Below, piece by piece: positions 15,794 to 24,040 of a stretch of 64,000 nucleotides of DNA. The DNA lies in contig JAYFPZ010000012.1 in NCBI GenBank assembly GCA_034927445.1, positions 78,737-142,736 of the forward strand, written 5' to 3'. The notes under the pieces are model-generated. The model worked only from the letters and a program-made list of their open reading frames with translations, searched no databases and was not told where the DNA came from. The stretch comes from PHAA01 sp034927445 (GTDB lineage: Bacteria; Bacillota; Syntrophomonadia; Syntrophomonadales; Syntrophomonadaceae). A program made the translations under genes and the position numbers. The first letter of the stretch is position 1. Each line of letters begins with the position of its first letter.

Positions 15794-16819
15794 CTAATAG
15801 CCTTCCCCATGGGGTTCCACTTTGCCTCTGAACACGCGGTAAACATAAATAGTATAGAAAAGCACGATGGGTACTCCAATCAAAGCAATTATTAACATGG
15901 CTTTTAAAGTTAAGCTTGACGAAGCAGCATTATATATAGTAAGGCTAAGACCGGGATCAAGCGAGGGAACCAGGTTGGGGAACATTCCCACCCCCAGGGT
16001 GGCAATCAGACTGGCCATATATAATGAGGTCGTAATAAAAGTCATGCCATAACGGGCGGTTGCCTTAAACCAGGGAATTAAAGCCAGACTTATTATGCTT
16101 AACAGCGGTATTGCCAGCAGCCATGGATTTTGGAGATAGTTGCGGTACAGAGCTGGGACAGCGATAAACGTATACAGGGATGCCAGCAGGTATAAAGCCA
16201 AACTTGCCCCCCAAATCCTTGGAATCAGCAGGCGGGCATTTTCCTGCACCGTTCCCCCGGTTTTCAGAAGTATATAGCTGCCGCCCTGCAGCAGAAAGGC
16301 CATCAGACCCACCAACCCCAGCAGCAAGGCATAAGGGTTTAACAGATCGAAAAATCCTCCGGTATAATAATGGGAGCTGTTTAAGGGCAGTCCTTGAGCG
16401 ATATTGCCCATAGCCACCCCATACAGCAGGGCCGGCAGGAAGCTCCCAATGAAGAACAGCATATCCAGCCTGCGGCGCCACCTGGCGGTTTCGGCCTGGT
16501 TTCTGAACTCTACCGCCACCGCCCTCAAAATGAGCGCAAATAAAACCAGCATCAAAGCCAGGTAAAACCCGCTGAATACAGACGCATAAACCAGGGGGAA
16601 GGCAGCAAAAACAGCTCCGGCTCCAGTTAACAGCCATACCTCGTTGCCATCCCAAAAAGGTCCGACTGAGGCCAACAATACCCTTCTCTCCTCTTCCGTC
16701 CGGCCGAGCAAGGGGTAAAGACTCCCCACCCCCAGATCAAACCCGTCCAGGACCGCATATCCGCCGATTAAAACGCCTACCAGTAAAAACCAAATGATAT
16801 TTAGATCCATGTCTATCAC
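15794..16819 (-). CDS. cydB: Cytochrome bd oxidase subunit II
   Basis: This 341-residue, strongly hydrophobic protein has about eight or nine helices and begins MIDMDLNIIWFLLVGVLIGGYAVLDGFDLGVG. GYAVLDGFDLG is the hallmark CydB signature near the quinol site. GPFWDGNEVWLL follows at about residue 52, also characteristic. With CydA it forms a membrane quinol oxidase that reduces oxygen to water. In an anaerobe this usually serves oxygen detoxification. It lies six bases after cydA, and an Rrf2-type regulator gene precedes the pair. Confidence 0.95.
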   Translation of the reverse strand: MIDMDLNIIWFLLVGVLIGGYAVLDGFDLGVGSLYPLLGRTEEERRVLLASVGPFWDGNEVWLLTGAGAVFAAFPLVYASVFSGFYLALMLVLFALILRAVAVEFRNQAETARWRRRLDMLFFIGSFLPALLYGVAMGNIAQGLPLNSSHYYTGGFFDLLNPYALLLGLVGLMAFLLQGGSYILLKTGGTVQENARLLIPRIWGASLALYLLASLYTFIAVPALYRNYLQNPWLLAIPLLSIISLALIPWFKATARYGMTFITTSLYMASLIATLGVGMFPNLVPSLDPGLSLTIYNAASSSLTLKAMLIIALIGVPIVLFYTIYVYRVFRGKVEPHGEGY

Positions 16820-16825
16820 CTCCGC

Positions 16826-18190
16826 TTATTCTTCCAGGGAATAGGGATTCAAGGATGAAGAGGAAAACCCCGCAGGCTGGTGGATATCCTTACCCATAGC
16901 CTTTTGTACTTCCCGCCTGAGCAAATAGTAAACGGCTGCCAGCAAGCCACTGTACACCAGTACAAACAGTACTATGGTCAACAGTATCTGGTAGGCCGGC
17001 AAGGGCGAAGCCGCCTGGTTGGTTCGCAGGAGCCCGTATACGATCCAGGGCTGCCTGCCAAACTCGGCTGCCATCCAGCCCACTTCATTGATTAAAACCG
17101 GAAGCAGCATGGAGTATAGCGATGCATGCAGAAAAATACGGTTCTCATATAACTTGCCCCGCACCAACAAGTAGGCTCCCCATAATACCAGGAGGGCAAA
17201 CCAGCCGGCGGCCAATAGCATGAACCGGTAGTTCCAGTAAGTCATTTGCAGCGGCGGCCGATCGCCGGGAGCAAAGTCTTTCAGTCCGCTGATCACCGCA
17301 TTGGAGTCATTATGCACCAGCCAGCTCAAAAGTCCCGGTATGCCTATAGAGAAGCGAGTAACTTCCTCCTCTTTATCCGGGAAGCCAATAATATTAAGGG
17401 GAGCGTGGGACTGGGAATCCCATAGGCCTTCAAAAGCGGCTAATTTGGCAGGTTGGGTATTCGCTACCTGGACCGAATGAATATGCCCTAAAAAGAACTG
17501 ACCCAATACGGCAATAAACGCAAGGGCAAGAGCAATGCGCATGGATTTTTGTGCTATTTCAGTGTTCCGAGCCCGCAGCAGAAAATAGGCGCTGACGCCC
17601 ATTACAAAAAAGGCTCCGGTAATATAAGCCCCATCCACCGTATGAAGAAAACGGGGCATGGTGGAGGGATTGAAAACGGCGGCAAAGAAATCGGTTAGAA
17701 TAGCCCTTCCTCCCTCAAGCTTAAATCCGGCCGGGGTTTGCTGCCAGGAGTTGGCGGCAATAATCCAAAAAGCGGAGAGAGTGCTGCCTACTGCCACCAG
17801 CACTGAGGAAACGAAGCGCATGGTGGGGGATATTTTATCCCGTCCAAATATAAGCAGACCAACAAAAGTAGACTCCAAAAAGAAAGCAAACACGCCTTCA
17901 GCCGCCAGGGGGGCGCCGAAGATATCACCTACAAACTTGGAATATTCCGACCAATTGGTACCAAACTGAAATTCCATGGCGATACCGCTGGCAACTCCCA
18001 CCGCAAATAAAATCGCAAAGAGCTTGAACCAGAAGCGTGACATTTGATCGTAGACCTCTTCCCGCCGCCGCCAAAATAAATACTCCATGATGGCGATGAT
18101 GGTGGCCAGGCCAATGGTCAGGGGCGGAAAAATGAAATGAAAGAAAGCGGTCAGCCCAAATTGCAGCCGGGATAGAAAAATAGCATCCAT
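16826..18190 (-). CDS. cydA: Cytochrome bd oxidase subunit I
   Basis: The protein has 454 residues and nine or so helices. His18 in LTAFFHFIFPPLTIG fits the haem b595 ligand. Quinol-site and other conserved motifs are GRQPWIVYGLLRT, WGAYLLVRGK and the Q-loop region around DNRSNAVISGLKD-like sequence near residues 295-310. The loop is of the short type found in Firmicutes. It oxidises quinol and carries the haem centres. It starts 60 bases after the Rrf2 regulator stop, with a GGAGG site and a near-perfect palindrome in between that may be an operator. Confidence 0.95.
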   Translation of the reverse strand: MDAIFLSRLQFGLTAFFHFIFPPLTIGLATIIAIMEYLFWRRREEVYDQMSRFWFKLFAILFAVGVASGIAMEFQFGTNWSEYSKFVGDIFGAPLAAEGVFAFFLESTFVGLLIFGRDKISPTMRFVSSVLVAVGSTLSAFWIIAANSWQQTPAGFKLEGGRAILTDFFAAVFNPSTMPRFLHTVDGAYITGAFFVMGVSAYFLLRARNTEIAQKSMRIALALAFIAVLGQFFLGHIHSVQVANTQPAKLAAFEGLWDSQSHAPLNIIGFPDKEEEVTRFSIGIPGLLSWLVHNDSNAVISGLKDFAPGDRPPLQMTYWNYRFMLLAAGWFALLVLWGAYLLVRGKLYENRIFLHASLYSMLLPVLINEVGWMAAEFGRQPWIVYGLLRTNQAASPLPAYQILLTIVLFVLVYSGLLAAVYYLLRREVQKAMGKDIHQPAGFSSSSLNPYSLEE

Positions 18191-18212
18191 ATCCTGTTCC
18201 TCCTTTTCGATT

Positions 18213-18231
18213 GTTTACCGTTTCGGTGAAC
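18213..18231. promoter_or_regulatory. Putative Rrf2 operator between regulator and cydA
   Basis: GTTTACCG-TTT-CGGTGAAC is a palindrome with seven of eight arm positions matching. The right arm in one orientation (CGGTGAAC) is nearly the same as an arm at the regulator promoter (GTTCACCA at 18671-18678). Confidence 0.55.
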
Positions 18232-18250
18232 TTTAAGGGCAAAAAATGAA

Positions 18251-18655
18251 TCACCCCGACAAATCGGCGAAAGAGTAACTGGCAAAAGCATCGATCAGCT
18301 GCTGCTGTATATTAGCCAGGGCTTGATGAACCAGGCAGGTCGGCGGTCCCTGTTTACTGCAGAGGTCTTCATCCATCAAGCACCGGTTCAGATATATCGG
18401 TCCTTCTATGGCTTCCAACACGTCCAGCAAGGTGATGTCCTTGGGCTCCCGAGCTAATGCATATCCTCCTCCCACCCCGCGCTGGGATCTTACGATGCCG
18501 GCTTTGATCAATGAAGGCATAATCTTCAGTAAAAACCGCATGGGCACAACCTGACTGCTGGCAATGGCCTGTGCTTCCACTACCTCCCCCGCAGGCTGCG
18601 CAGCCAGAAAAAGAACTGCTCGAAAACCGTAATCTGTTGCCTGATTAATGTTCAT
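18251..18655 (-). CDS. Rrf2 family transcriptional regulator with Fe-S cysteines
   Basis: The protein has 134 residues. Its N-terminal winged helix (MNINQATDYGFRAVLFLAAQ) has the classic Rrf2 start. The wing region is QRGVGGGYALAR. Three cysteines (92, 99, 107) lie in the loop where IscR, NsrR and relatives bind an iron-sulfur cluster. It probably senses oxygen, nitric oxide or redox state. Its location directly upstream of cydAB on the same strand, and matching palindromes at both promoters, suggest that it controls itself and cytochrome bd. The cluster type and ligand are inferred. Confidence 0.88.
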   Translation of the reverse strand: MNINQATDYGFRAVLFLAAQPAGEVVEAQAIASSQVVPMRFLLKIMPSLIKAGIVRSQRGVGGGYALAREPKDITLLDVLEAIEGPIYLNRCLMDEDLCSKQGPPTCLVHQALANIQQQLIDAFASYSFADLSG

Positions 18656-18670
18656 GCCTTGCTCCTATTA

Positions 18671-18686
18671 GTTCACCATTTTGGTA
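18671..18686. promoter_or_regulatory. Putative autoregulatory operator of the Rrf2 gene
   Basis: GTTCACCA-TTT-TGGTATAG, with core ACCA/TGGT, lies just downstream of the -10 box of the regulator promoter. It shares its left arm with the site at 18213-18231, one arm position differing in the core. Confidence 0.45.
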
Positions 18687-18687
18687 T

Positions 18688-18716
18688 AGTTTATGCAATT
18701 ACGCTGCAAAAGTCAA
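18688..18716 (-). promoter_or_regulatory. Promoter of the Rrf2-cydAB unit
   Basis: Minus strand TTGACT, 17-base spacer, TAAACT. It is about 33 bases upstream of the regulator start codon and is overlapped on its downstream side by the putative operator. Confidence 0.6.
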
Positions 18717-18745
18717 CCCCAGGTGCAAATTATTTTTATGCAAAA

Positions 18746-18782
18746 TTAAACCCCGTTTTACTTATTATTGAACGGGGTTTTG
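18746..18782 (-). terminator. Intrinsic terminator after the DUF47 gene
   Basis: AAACCCCGTT pairs with AACGGGGTTT around a 13-base loop, with T-rich flanks on both strands. It is positioned about 30 bases after the stop of the DUF47 gene and can work in both directions. Confidence 0.8.
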
Positions 18783-18814
18783 GTATTAATACGTTCGAAC
18801 CTTAAAATCAGCTT

Positions 18815-19441
18815 CTAAGAATATTTAATACAGATATTGCGGAGGAGGTTGGCTACGTCTTCAACGTGGTCCATAGCCATTTCCACGTGCTCATAAACCC
18901 CTCTCCACTTGATTATGGTTACCGCATTCTTTTCATTGTCAAATAAATCAGCCAACGCATTGCGGTAATACTTGTCCTGTTTATGTTCCAACTGCCTGAT
19001 GTTCTCGCAATACTCCAGCATGGTCTTTTTATTCTGTTCCAGTCTATTAAGCAGTTTAAAAGCCTTCTGCTGCAGCAATAAAGCCTCGTACAGGGCATCC
19101 ACCATCTCTTTGGTCTTGGCATTAGGCTGCCCCGCCTTGTAGAGTATCATAATATCAATTATACCGGTAATATAGTCCAGGGTGGTTGACAGCTCCTGCA
19201 CCAAACGCAGGGCGTCCTCCCGGTCAAAAGGCAGTATAAAACTGGTGTTCAGTTTACGGACCAGGGTTTCAATGATACGGTCTCCTTCGTTCTCCAAAGC
19301 AGTCAGCAAGGCCATCTTTTCATCCAGATTATTATAATCGTTGACTACTTCATTGAGAATGTCGCCTCCCTTGACCACTACACTAGCACTTTCCGCAAAC
19401 AGAAAAAATAAATTTTCATCTTTATTGCCGAATAAAGCCAT
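18815..19441 (-). CDS. DUF47 (PhoU-like) family protein
   Basis: The 208-residue all-helical protein begins MALFGNKDENLFFLFAESA. The pattern of NLDEKMALLTALENEGDRI and a later YEHVEMAMDHVEDVANLL near the C-terminus is that of DUF47, the PhoU-related family. The conserved acidic motifs E-x-x-x-D and D-x-x-E/D can hold metal clusters. Family members usually sit beside Pit-type phosphate transporters and modulate them. No transporter gene is adjacent here, so the partner is unknown. The start at 19441 is supported by GGGAGG seven bases upstream; an earlier in-frame codon lacks a site. Confidence 0.85.
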   Translation of the reverse strand: MALFGNKDENLFFLFAESASVVVKGGDILNEVVNDYNNLDEKMALLTALENEGDRIIETLVRKLNTSFILPFDREDALRLVQELSTTLDYITGIIDIMILYKAGQPNAKTKEMVDALYEALLLQQKAFKLLNRLEQNKKTMLEYCENIRQLEHKQDKYYRNALADLFDNEKNAVTIIKWRGVYEHVEMAMDHVEDVANLLRNICIKYS

Positions 19442-19500
19442 ATCATTCCCTCCCCACATAATGTTTATATTATTATAATTATACATAATTTTGCAAGTTT

Positions 19501-20379
19501 TTACAGTGCCCGAAGATAGTCCGGGCGCAGATAACTGCGATCATTTTTCTTGATTATACTATTAATAAGATCCAGCATCTTTTGCTTATCTTCGGGCAGC
19601 CGCCCGCGAATGGGCAGGTAATTGGAGGCATGATTACTGCGAAATTCCGTTCCCTGTACCTCCAACCCCTGAATAATAATGCGCAGTTCATCCAATATCT
19701 CAAACGGTCCCGGCAATTCAAATTCACCCTTTTGCATACGCCGGTATAGTTCAGTCCTGGGTTCCAGCATCAGAGTCAAAGCCCCAATATAGTCCGGATT
19801 GATTTCATTCAGGATCTTGGATGTATTACGGGCATGGTCGGCGGCCCGCGGGGTCCGTCCCGCCAAACCCAGCAGAATGGTCACTGACAGCAGAATCCCT
19901 GCCTGCCTTATTTTCTTGCCGGCTTCGACCATTTCCTCATAGGTTACTCCTTTTCTAATATCCGCCAATAATTGACGGTCCCCTGTTTCCACCCCCAGAT
20001 AGGCAATTGTCAGTCCGGCTTCTTTCAATTTTTTCAATTCATCTGCTTCCTTGTTCAGAATACTGTCCGGACTGGCATATATACCCACATGCATCAAGCT
20101 GTGGAAGTTCTGATAAAGGGCGGCCAGGATCTGCAGCAGATCATCGGCGGGCATGGCCAGAGCATCGCCGTCAGCCAGAAATACCTTCTCCACATCGCCA
20201 TAATACATTTTGGCCATCCGAATATCCGCCATAATTTCGTCCATACTGCGGACATGATATTTTTTGTCTTTATACATGGAACAAAATGTGCAACGATTAT
20301 GGGTGCACCCCACCGTACATTGCAGTATATAGCTCCGCGCTTCACTGGGGGGGCGATAAACACTGCCTTCGTATCTCAT
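19501..20379 (-). CDS. Radical SAM protein, unknown substrate
   Basis: The protein has 292 residues. Cysteines at 21, 25, 30 and 33 (CTVGCTHNRCTFC) give the iron-sulfur cluster site, of which the last three match the CTHNRCTFC variant seen in a widespread uncharacterised radical SAM group. Downstream are a SAM-binding GDALAMP stretch, the YLGVETGDR strand and a GLAGR loop. The TIM-barrel core is complete and there is no extra B12 or SPASM domain. It should generate a 5'-deoxyadenosyl radical in the cytoplasm. The substrate cannot be predicted. It stands alone, divergent from the spore-protein gene. Confidence 0.88.
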   Translation of the reverse strand: MRYEGSVYRPPSEARSYILQCTVGCTHNRCTFCSMYKDKKYHVRSMDEIMADIRMAKMYYGDVEKVFLADGDALAMPADDLLQILAALYQNFHSLMHVGIYASPDSILNKEADELKKLKEAGLTIAYLGVETGDRQLLADIRKGVTYEEMVEAGKKIRQAGILLSVTILLGLAGRTPRAADHARNTSKILNEINPDYIGALTLMLEPRTELYRRMQKGEFELPGPFEILDELRIIIQGLEVQGTEFRSNHASNYLPIRGRLPEDKQKMLDLINSIIKKNDRSYLRPDYLRAL

Positions 20380-20558
20380 AATACCTGCCTCCTGTACATT
20401 ATCACAAAAAACATTTGTAATTTTTTTCTCGTGTTGTTATTTTACTATACTATTTATTCAGGGTAATCCTTAACAGTTCTTTAATTATTATCTAGCATCA
20501 TTATGATTTTTAAATCTAAAAATATTAATGGTGTGAGTTTTAAATAAGGAGGTTCATA

Positions 20559-20744
20559 ATGGCTAAAAGAAAAAGTATCATGTCCGAACAGCTGAAATAT
20601 GAAATAGCTCGTGAACTTGGCGTGGACCAGATCGTAGCCAGTGAGGGCTGGGGCGGCGTAAGCTCCCGGGATTGCGGGAATATAGTATCTAAAGCTATCC
20701 AGATGGCCGAACAAAGCCTGGCTTCTCAGCATAGCCGATTTTAA
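20559..20744 (+). CDS. Alpha/beta-type small acid-soluble spore protein
   Basis: The 61-residue product matches the SASP family: SEQLKYEIARELGVDQIV, then ASEGWGGVSSRDCGN, then a helix SKAIQMAEQSL. SASPs coat and protect DNA in dormant spores and are degraded by the Gpr protease at germination. The gene has a strong AAGGAGG site and its own short unit, as expected for forespore expression. I could not identify a convincing sigma-G promoter. A cysteine within the conserved region is unusual for the B. subtilis proteins but occurs in clostridial relatives. Confidence 0.88.
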   Translation: MAKRKSIMSEQLKYEIARELGVDQIVASEGWGGVSSRDCGNIVSKAIQMAEQSLASQHSRF

Positions 20745-20760
20745 GTCAGCTCACACTATT

Positions 20761-20779
20761 CGGGGGATATTTTCCCCCG
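20761..20779 (+). terminator. Likely terminator of the spore-protein gene
   Basis: CGGGGGA pairs with TTCCCCCG around a short loop, about 17 bases after the stop codon, followed by TCTTA. The T run is weak. Confidence 0.55.
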
Positions 20780-20781
20780 TC

Positions 20782-20972
20782 TTATCAAACGCCTCGTCCG
20801 CTCCCTCCCTTACAGGTCGGGATAAACTAAGTTTTCTCCTCAGTTGCAGGCAGGTCCCCCGACTGAGGAGGCGTTTGATAAGATGCCCGCGGTGCAATGC
20901 CCCCAAAACGCGAAAGGAATGCTTTATAGCGCCCGCGTTTTGGCGCGCAGTTCGCGCCAGCCCCTCATTGAT
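20782..20972 (+). repeat. Dispersed element R1, copy A
   Basis: The element begins TTATCAAACGCCTC and, 100 bases on, reaches GACTGAGGAGGCGTTTGATAA, so its first part is bounded by inverted repeats. A second module of about 90 bases follows, with CAAAACGCG and CGCGTTTTG arms and GCGCGCAGTTCGCGC. Both modules recur at 22956-23150 and, inverted, at 52296-52488. The stop codon of the MgtC-like gene lies inside the distal end. Confidence 0.8.
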
Positions 20973-21396
20973 CTCGATTGCGGCTGCGAAACGGAATAAA
21001 CAGGGAAATTATATATATGAGAGTGAAAAATATCGCTCCGATAACCCAAACGCTGTTGGTTCCTGCCCCGATAAGCATCCCCATGATGGCGGTCAGCCAT
21101 AACGCCGCGGCTGTGCTCATACCCCTCACATTGTTGTCTTCGGTGACCATGATCATTCCCGTACCCAGGAAGCCAAGGGCGGAGATTATCTGGGCCGGCA
21201 ACCGGCCGGGATCTCCTACATATGGGATATTCATGCTTGCATAAATTCCAATTGCACTTATGCTGATCAGAGCCGCGCCTAAACAAATAAAACAGAAAAC
21301 CCGACTGGAGCGGACGTCATCTTTCGCATTGCTGACCAGCCCCATAACCAGCCCTACCACCGCTGCAATCAATAAACGCAGCAAATACTGTCCCAT
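20965..21396 (-). CDS. MgtC/SapB family membrane protein
   Basis: The 143-residue protein has about four helices and lacks the C-terminal ACT-like domain of full-length MgtC. The signature region IISALGFLGTGMIMVTEDNNVRGMSTAAALW (seen in pieces) corresponds to the conserved G-x-G-x-I and GLTTAA-type motifs. MgtC-family proteins are linked to growth at low magnesium and to control of ATP synthase or transport in pathogens. The role here is unknown. It begins two bases after the guaB stop codon and is surely co-transcribed. Its extreme 3' end overlaps repeat R1 copy A. Confidence 0.82.
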   Translation of the reverse strand: MGQYLLRLLIAAVVGLVMGLVSNAKDDVRSSRVFCFICLGAALISISAIGIYASMNIPYVGDPGRLPAQIISALGFLGTGMIMVTEDNNVRGMSTAAALWLTAIMGMLIGAGTNSVWVIGAIFFTLIYIISLFIPFRSRNRDQ

Positions 21397-21398
21397 AA

Positions 21399-22853
21399 CT
21401 ATAAAACCTGATAATTAGGCGCTTCCTTGGTTATAAAAACATCGTGGGGATGACTCTCACTGAGTCCCGCGTTGCTGATTCTGATAAATTTTGTTTTAGT
21501 TTTTAATTCCTCAATATTGACAACTCCACAGTATCCCATACCGGCGCGCAGACCCCCGATAAGCTGGAATACGGTTTCAGACACAGATCCTTTGTAAGGA
21601 GTACGTCCCTCTATCCCTTCCGGAACCAATTTTTTGGCATCTTCCTGGAAATAGCGGTCACAGCTGCCTTCAGCCATGGCTCCCAATGATCCCATGCCTC
21701 TATATACCTTATAGCGTCTGCCTTGCAGCATTACCTCTTCACCCGGGCTCTCATCGGTTCCGGCCAGGAGGTTGCCCATCATAACCACATCGGCCCCGGC
21801 AGCGATAGCCTTGACAATATCTCCGGAATACTTGATGCCTCCGTCAGCAATAATGGGTATGCCATAGCGGGACGCCGCTTCAACACAGTCTACCACCGCT
21901 GTTATTTGCGGTACCCCAATACCTGCCACTACCCGGGTGGTGCATATCGAACCCGGCCCCATTCCTACTTTTACGGCATCGGCACCAGCCTTGATCAGGG
22001 CTTCGGTGGCGGGGCCCGTGGCCACATTCCCCCCGATTAAATCCAATTGGGGGAATCTGTTCTTGATTCTTTCCACCATTTGAATAACTTCCTGGGAATG
22101 TCCGTGGGCAGTGTCCACCACCAGAACATCAACTCCGGCATCAGCGAGGGCGGCGGCTCTCTCCATGGTATTGGCCGCAGTTCCCACCGCGGCGCCAACT
22201 ATCAGGCGGCCGCGTCTGTCTTTGGCGGCTTGCGGATATTTCTGAGTTTTTTCAATATCCTTGATCGTAATTAATCCCATCAGGTTATAGTTGTCATCCA
22301 CCAGGGGGAGTTTTTCTATTTTATATTTACGCAGCAACTGCATAGCCTGCTCCATGGTGGTTCCCACCGGTGCAGTCACCAGGTTTTCACTGGTCATAAT
22401 GTTGCGGATCGGCTGGTCAAAATCGGTTTCAAAGCGCAGGTCACGGTTGGTCAGGATTCCTACCAATTTTTTGCCTTCCGTGATGGGCACCCCGGATATA
22501 TGATAGTGTTCCATGATGCTCAAGGCATCGGTTACTCTGTTACCCGGGGACAAAAAGAACGGATCCGAAATGACGCCATGCTCCGAGCGTTTGACCCGGT
22601 CAACCATTTTGGCTTGTTCTTCGATGGCCATATTCTTGTGAATTATTCCGATTCCGCCTTCCCGCGCCATGGCAATCGCCATCCTGGATTCAGTAACCGT
22701 ATCCATACCGGCACTCATAAGTGGAGTTTCCAGCTTGATAGTCTTGGTAAGACGAGTGGAAACATCGACATCTTTGGGAGCTACCTTGGAATGTCCGGGT
22801 ATAAGAAGAACATCATCGAAGGTCAGGCCTTCTTTGCTGAACCTGTCTGTCAT
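21399..22853 (-). CDS. guaB: Inosine-5'-monophosphate dehydrogenase
   Basis: This 484-residue enzyme converts IMP to XMP with NAD+ as the committed step of GMP synthesis. It has the barrel start GLTFDDVLLIPGHS, a pair of CBS domains inserted at about residues 95-205, and the active-site loop GPGSICTTRVVAG with catalytic Cys304. A C-terminal flap (GSLGAMAEGSCDRYFQ) follows. A perfect AAGGAGG site precedes the ATG. The MgtC-like gene follows after two bases. The upstream region carries a large inverted-repeat element, which may supply or interrupt its promoter. Confidence 0.97.
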   Translation of the reverse strand: MTDRFSKEGLTFDDVLLIPGHSKVAPKDVDVSTRLTKTIKLETPLMSAGMDTVTESRMAIAMAREGGIGIIHKNMAIEEQAKMVDRVKRSEHGVISDPFFLSPGNRVTDALSIMEHYHISGVPITEGKKLVGILTNRDLRFETDFDQPIRNIMTSENLVTAPVGTTMEQAMQLLRKYKIEKLPLVDDNYNLMGLITIKDIEKTQKYPQAAKDRRGRLIVGAAVGTAANTMERAAALADAGVDVLVVDTAHGHSQEVIQMVERIKNRFPQLDLIGGNVATGPATEALIKAGADAVKVGMGPGSICTTRVVAGIGVPQITAVVDCVEAASRYGIPIIADGGIKYSGDIVKAIAAGADVVMMGNLLAGTDESPGEEVMLQGRRYKVYRGMGSLGAMAEGSCDRYFQEDAKKLVPEGIEGRTPYKGSVSETVFQLIGGLRAGMGYCGVVNIEELKTKTKFIRISNAGLSESHPHDVFITKEAPNYQVL

Positions 22854-22916
22854 CTTATTGGCCTCCTTGTGAAATTTAAATTATCTTATACTATTGTATC
22901 CCAATTATCAATACCA

Positions 22917-23263
22917 GTACATTGACAACCCTAATTCTGTGTGATATTCATCGAGTTATCAAACTCCTCTTAAGACCCCCTCCTCCAATAGGTGGGGAAT
23001 AAACCTGTTTGTTTCTCAGTGGAAGGTTTGGTCCCTGACTGAGGAGGCGTTTGATAAAAGCTCGCGGCGCGATGTACACAAAACGCGAAGGGAAGGCGCT
23101 ATAGCCCCCGCGTTTTGGCACGCAATTCGCGCAAGCGCTCATTGCAATTTTTGTAGAACAAGGCGGAGGATTGAGTAATACTTGTGGTATTGCGATTGAC
23201 GACAACGCAGTTATACAGAAATTTGACCAATGAGAGCATATAGAATTAGGGTTGACAATGTAC
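22917..23263. mobile_element. MITE-like unit with 22-bp terminal inverted repeats
   Basis: GTACATTGACAACCCTAATT begins the left end, and the right end at 23242-23263 is its reverse complement with one mismatch in 22 positions. The 347-base unit contains a full copy of element R1 and no credible gene. It fills most of the 570-base gap between guaB and the next plus-strand gene. No obvious target-site duplication beyond a few bases was seen. Confidence 0.65.
22956..23150 (+). repeat. Dispersed element R1, copy B
   Basis: Starts TTATCAAACTCCTC and reaches GACTGAGGAGGCGTTTGATAA 102 bases on. The second module has CAAAACGCG and CGCGTTTTG arms and ends with CGCGCAAGCGCTCATTG. It aligns with copies A and C throughout and is nested in the unit at 22917-23263. 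Confidence 0.8.
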
Positions 23264-23423
23264 CTAACTAGCTTTCTGGGTGATGCCAGGCCCAATTTAG
23301 GGCAGCTATACTACTGGTACCAAAGCCTGATTTTAGGGCATATGGATTATTATGGGGCACACTTGCGGGATACGCGGAATAAGATATTAATAGACTTTAA
23401 AACAGAAGCGGAGGAGGGTTGGG

Positions 23424-23636
23424 ATGGAAACTACAGAAAACAACGAAACTTTTAAAGTAAAACTCAAGCAATGGGCGGCCGGTATTCTTCCCCGTACCGG
23501 TCAAATACCGGCTTCATTAATATACATGCTTATTTTTGCAACGGCTGCCTTTATCGGCAGCGCGGCAGCTTATTATATCAACCCTACCGGGTTGTTATGC
23601 GGGGTACTGGCAGTATTGATATACAGATGGAAATAA
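23424..23636 (+). CDS. Small membrane protein, unknown function
   Basis: The 70-residue protein has a hydrophilic N-terminal 20 residues (METTENNETFKVKLKQWA), followed by two closely spaced membrane helices (SLIYMLIFATAAFIGSAAAYY, GLLCGVLAVLIYR). GCGGAGGAGGG precedes the ATG, which supports the start and argues that the gene is real. I recognise no family. A longer overlapping frame beginning at 23252 runs into the repeat and lacks a site, so I reject it. Confidence 0.55.
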   Translation: METTENNETFKVKLKQWAAGILPRTGQIPASLIYMLIFATAAFIGSAAAYYINPTGLLCGVLAVLIYRWK

Positions 23637-23694
23637 GAGATGGTTAGGCATAAGGGGAATGATTGGCTGTTTGATTACAACAAACTATCGGGCA

Positions 23695-23727
23695 AAAAAT
23701 AACCGCTCCCGTGATTTGGGAGCGGTC
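23695..23727 (-). terminator. Intrinsic terminator of the dacF-dut-ymxH operon
   Basis: Minus strand ACCGCTCCC pairs with GGGAGCGGT around a seven-base loop and is followed by TTATTTTTT. It lies 30 bases after the ymxH stop codon, so it ends the long minus-strand block. Confidence 0.85.
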
Positions 23728-23757
23728 AGTTGAGCTGGAACTGCTTGTAGTATGTAG

Positions 23758-24027
23758 CTATATCGAATTGTCTTTCAATCTCATATGGGTATTGTCCAGA
23801 TCAACCACGATTACTTCGCGGCCGATTTTTTTTACGGCTTCCCAGGGGATTACGAGTTTTTGCCGGTCGGTCCAGAAGTTTAGCATGTTGCCCTTGTTGG
23901 GCAATATAATGGACACAATTTGCCCGGTCTCGTTGTCTACCAGCATATCTGATTCCGCTACGGTTCCCATCCGCATGCCATCATAGATGTTGACCATTTC
24001 TTTCCCTACCAATTCATTCAGGCGCAT
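23758..24027 (-). CDS. YlmC/YmxH family PRC-barrel sporulation protein
   Basis: The 89-residue PRC-barrel protein starts MRLNELVGKEMVNIYDGMRMG and has WEAVKKIGREVIVVD near the end. Those features define the YlmC/YmxH family of spore-forming Firmicutes. In B. subtilis ymxH follows the M16 peptidase gene mlpA and is associated with sporulation, but no biochemical function is established. Here dut is inserted between the two. A GGGGGGAG site precedes the ATG. It is the last gene of the block and is followed by a terminator. Confidence 0.85.
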   Translation of the reverse strand: MRLNELVGKEMVNIYDGMRMGTVAESDMLVDNETGQIVSIILPNKGNMLNFWTDRQKLVIPWEAVKKIGREVIVVDLDNTHMRLKDNSI

Positions 24028-24040
24028 CTATTTCTCCCCC

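Noticed and set aside
20380..20558. Sigma-G promoter before the spore-protein gene
   Set aside because: GCATCA and AATATTA boxes are present but the spacing is about 20 bases, outside the usual 17-18.
22948..23295. Minus-strand frame of 115 residues upstream of guaB
   Set aside because: It lies entirely across the MITE-like unit and R1 copy B, has low complexity, and has no ribosome-binding site.
23252..23455. Plus-strand frame of 67 residues overlapping the small membrane protein gene
   Set aside because: It begins inside the terminal repeat, lacks a ribosome-binding site, and overlaps a better supported gene in another frame.
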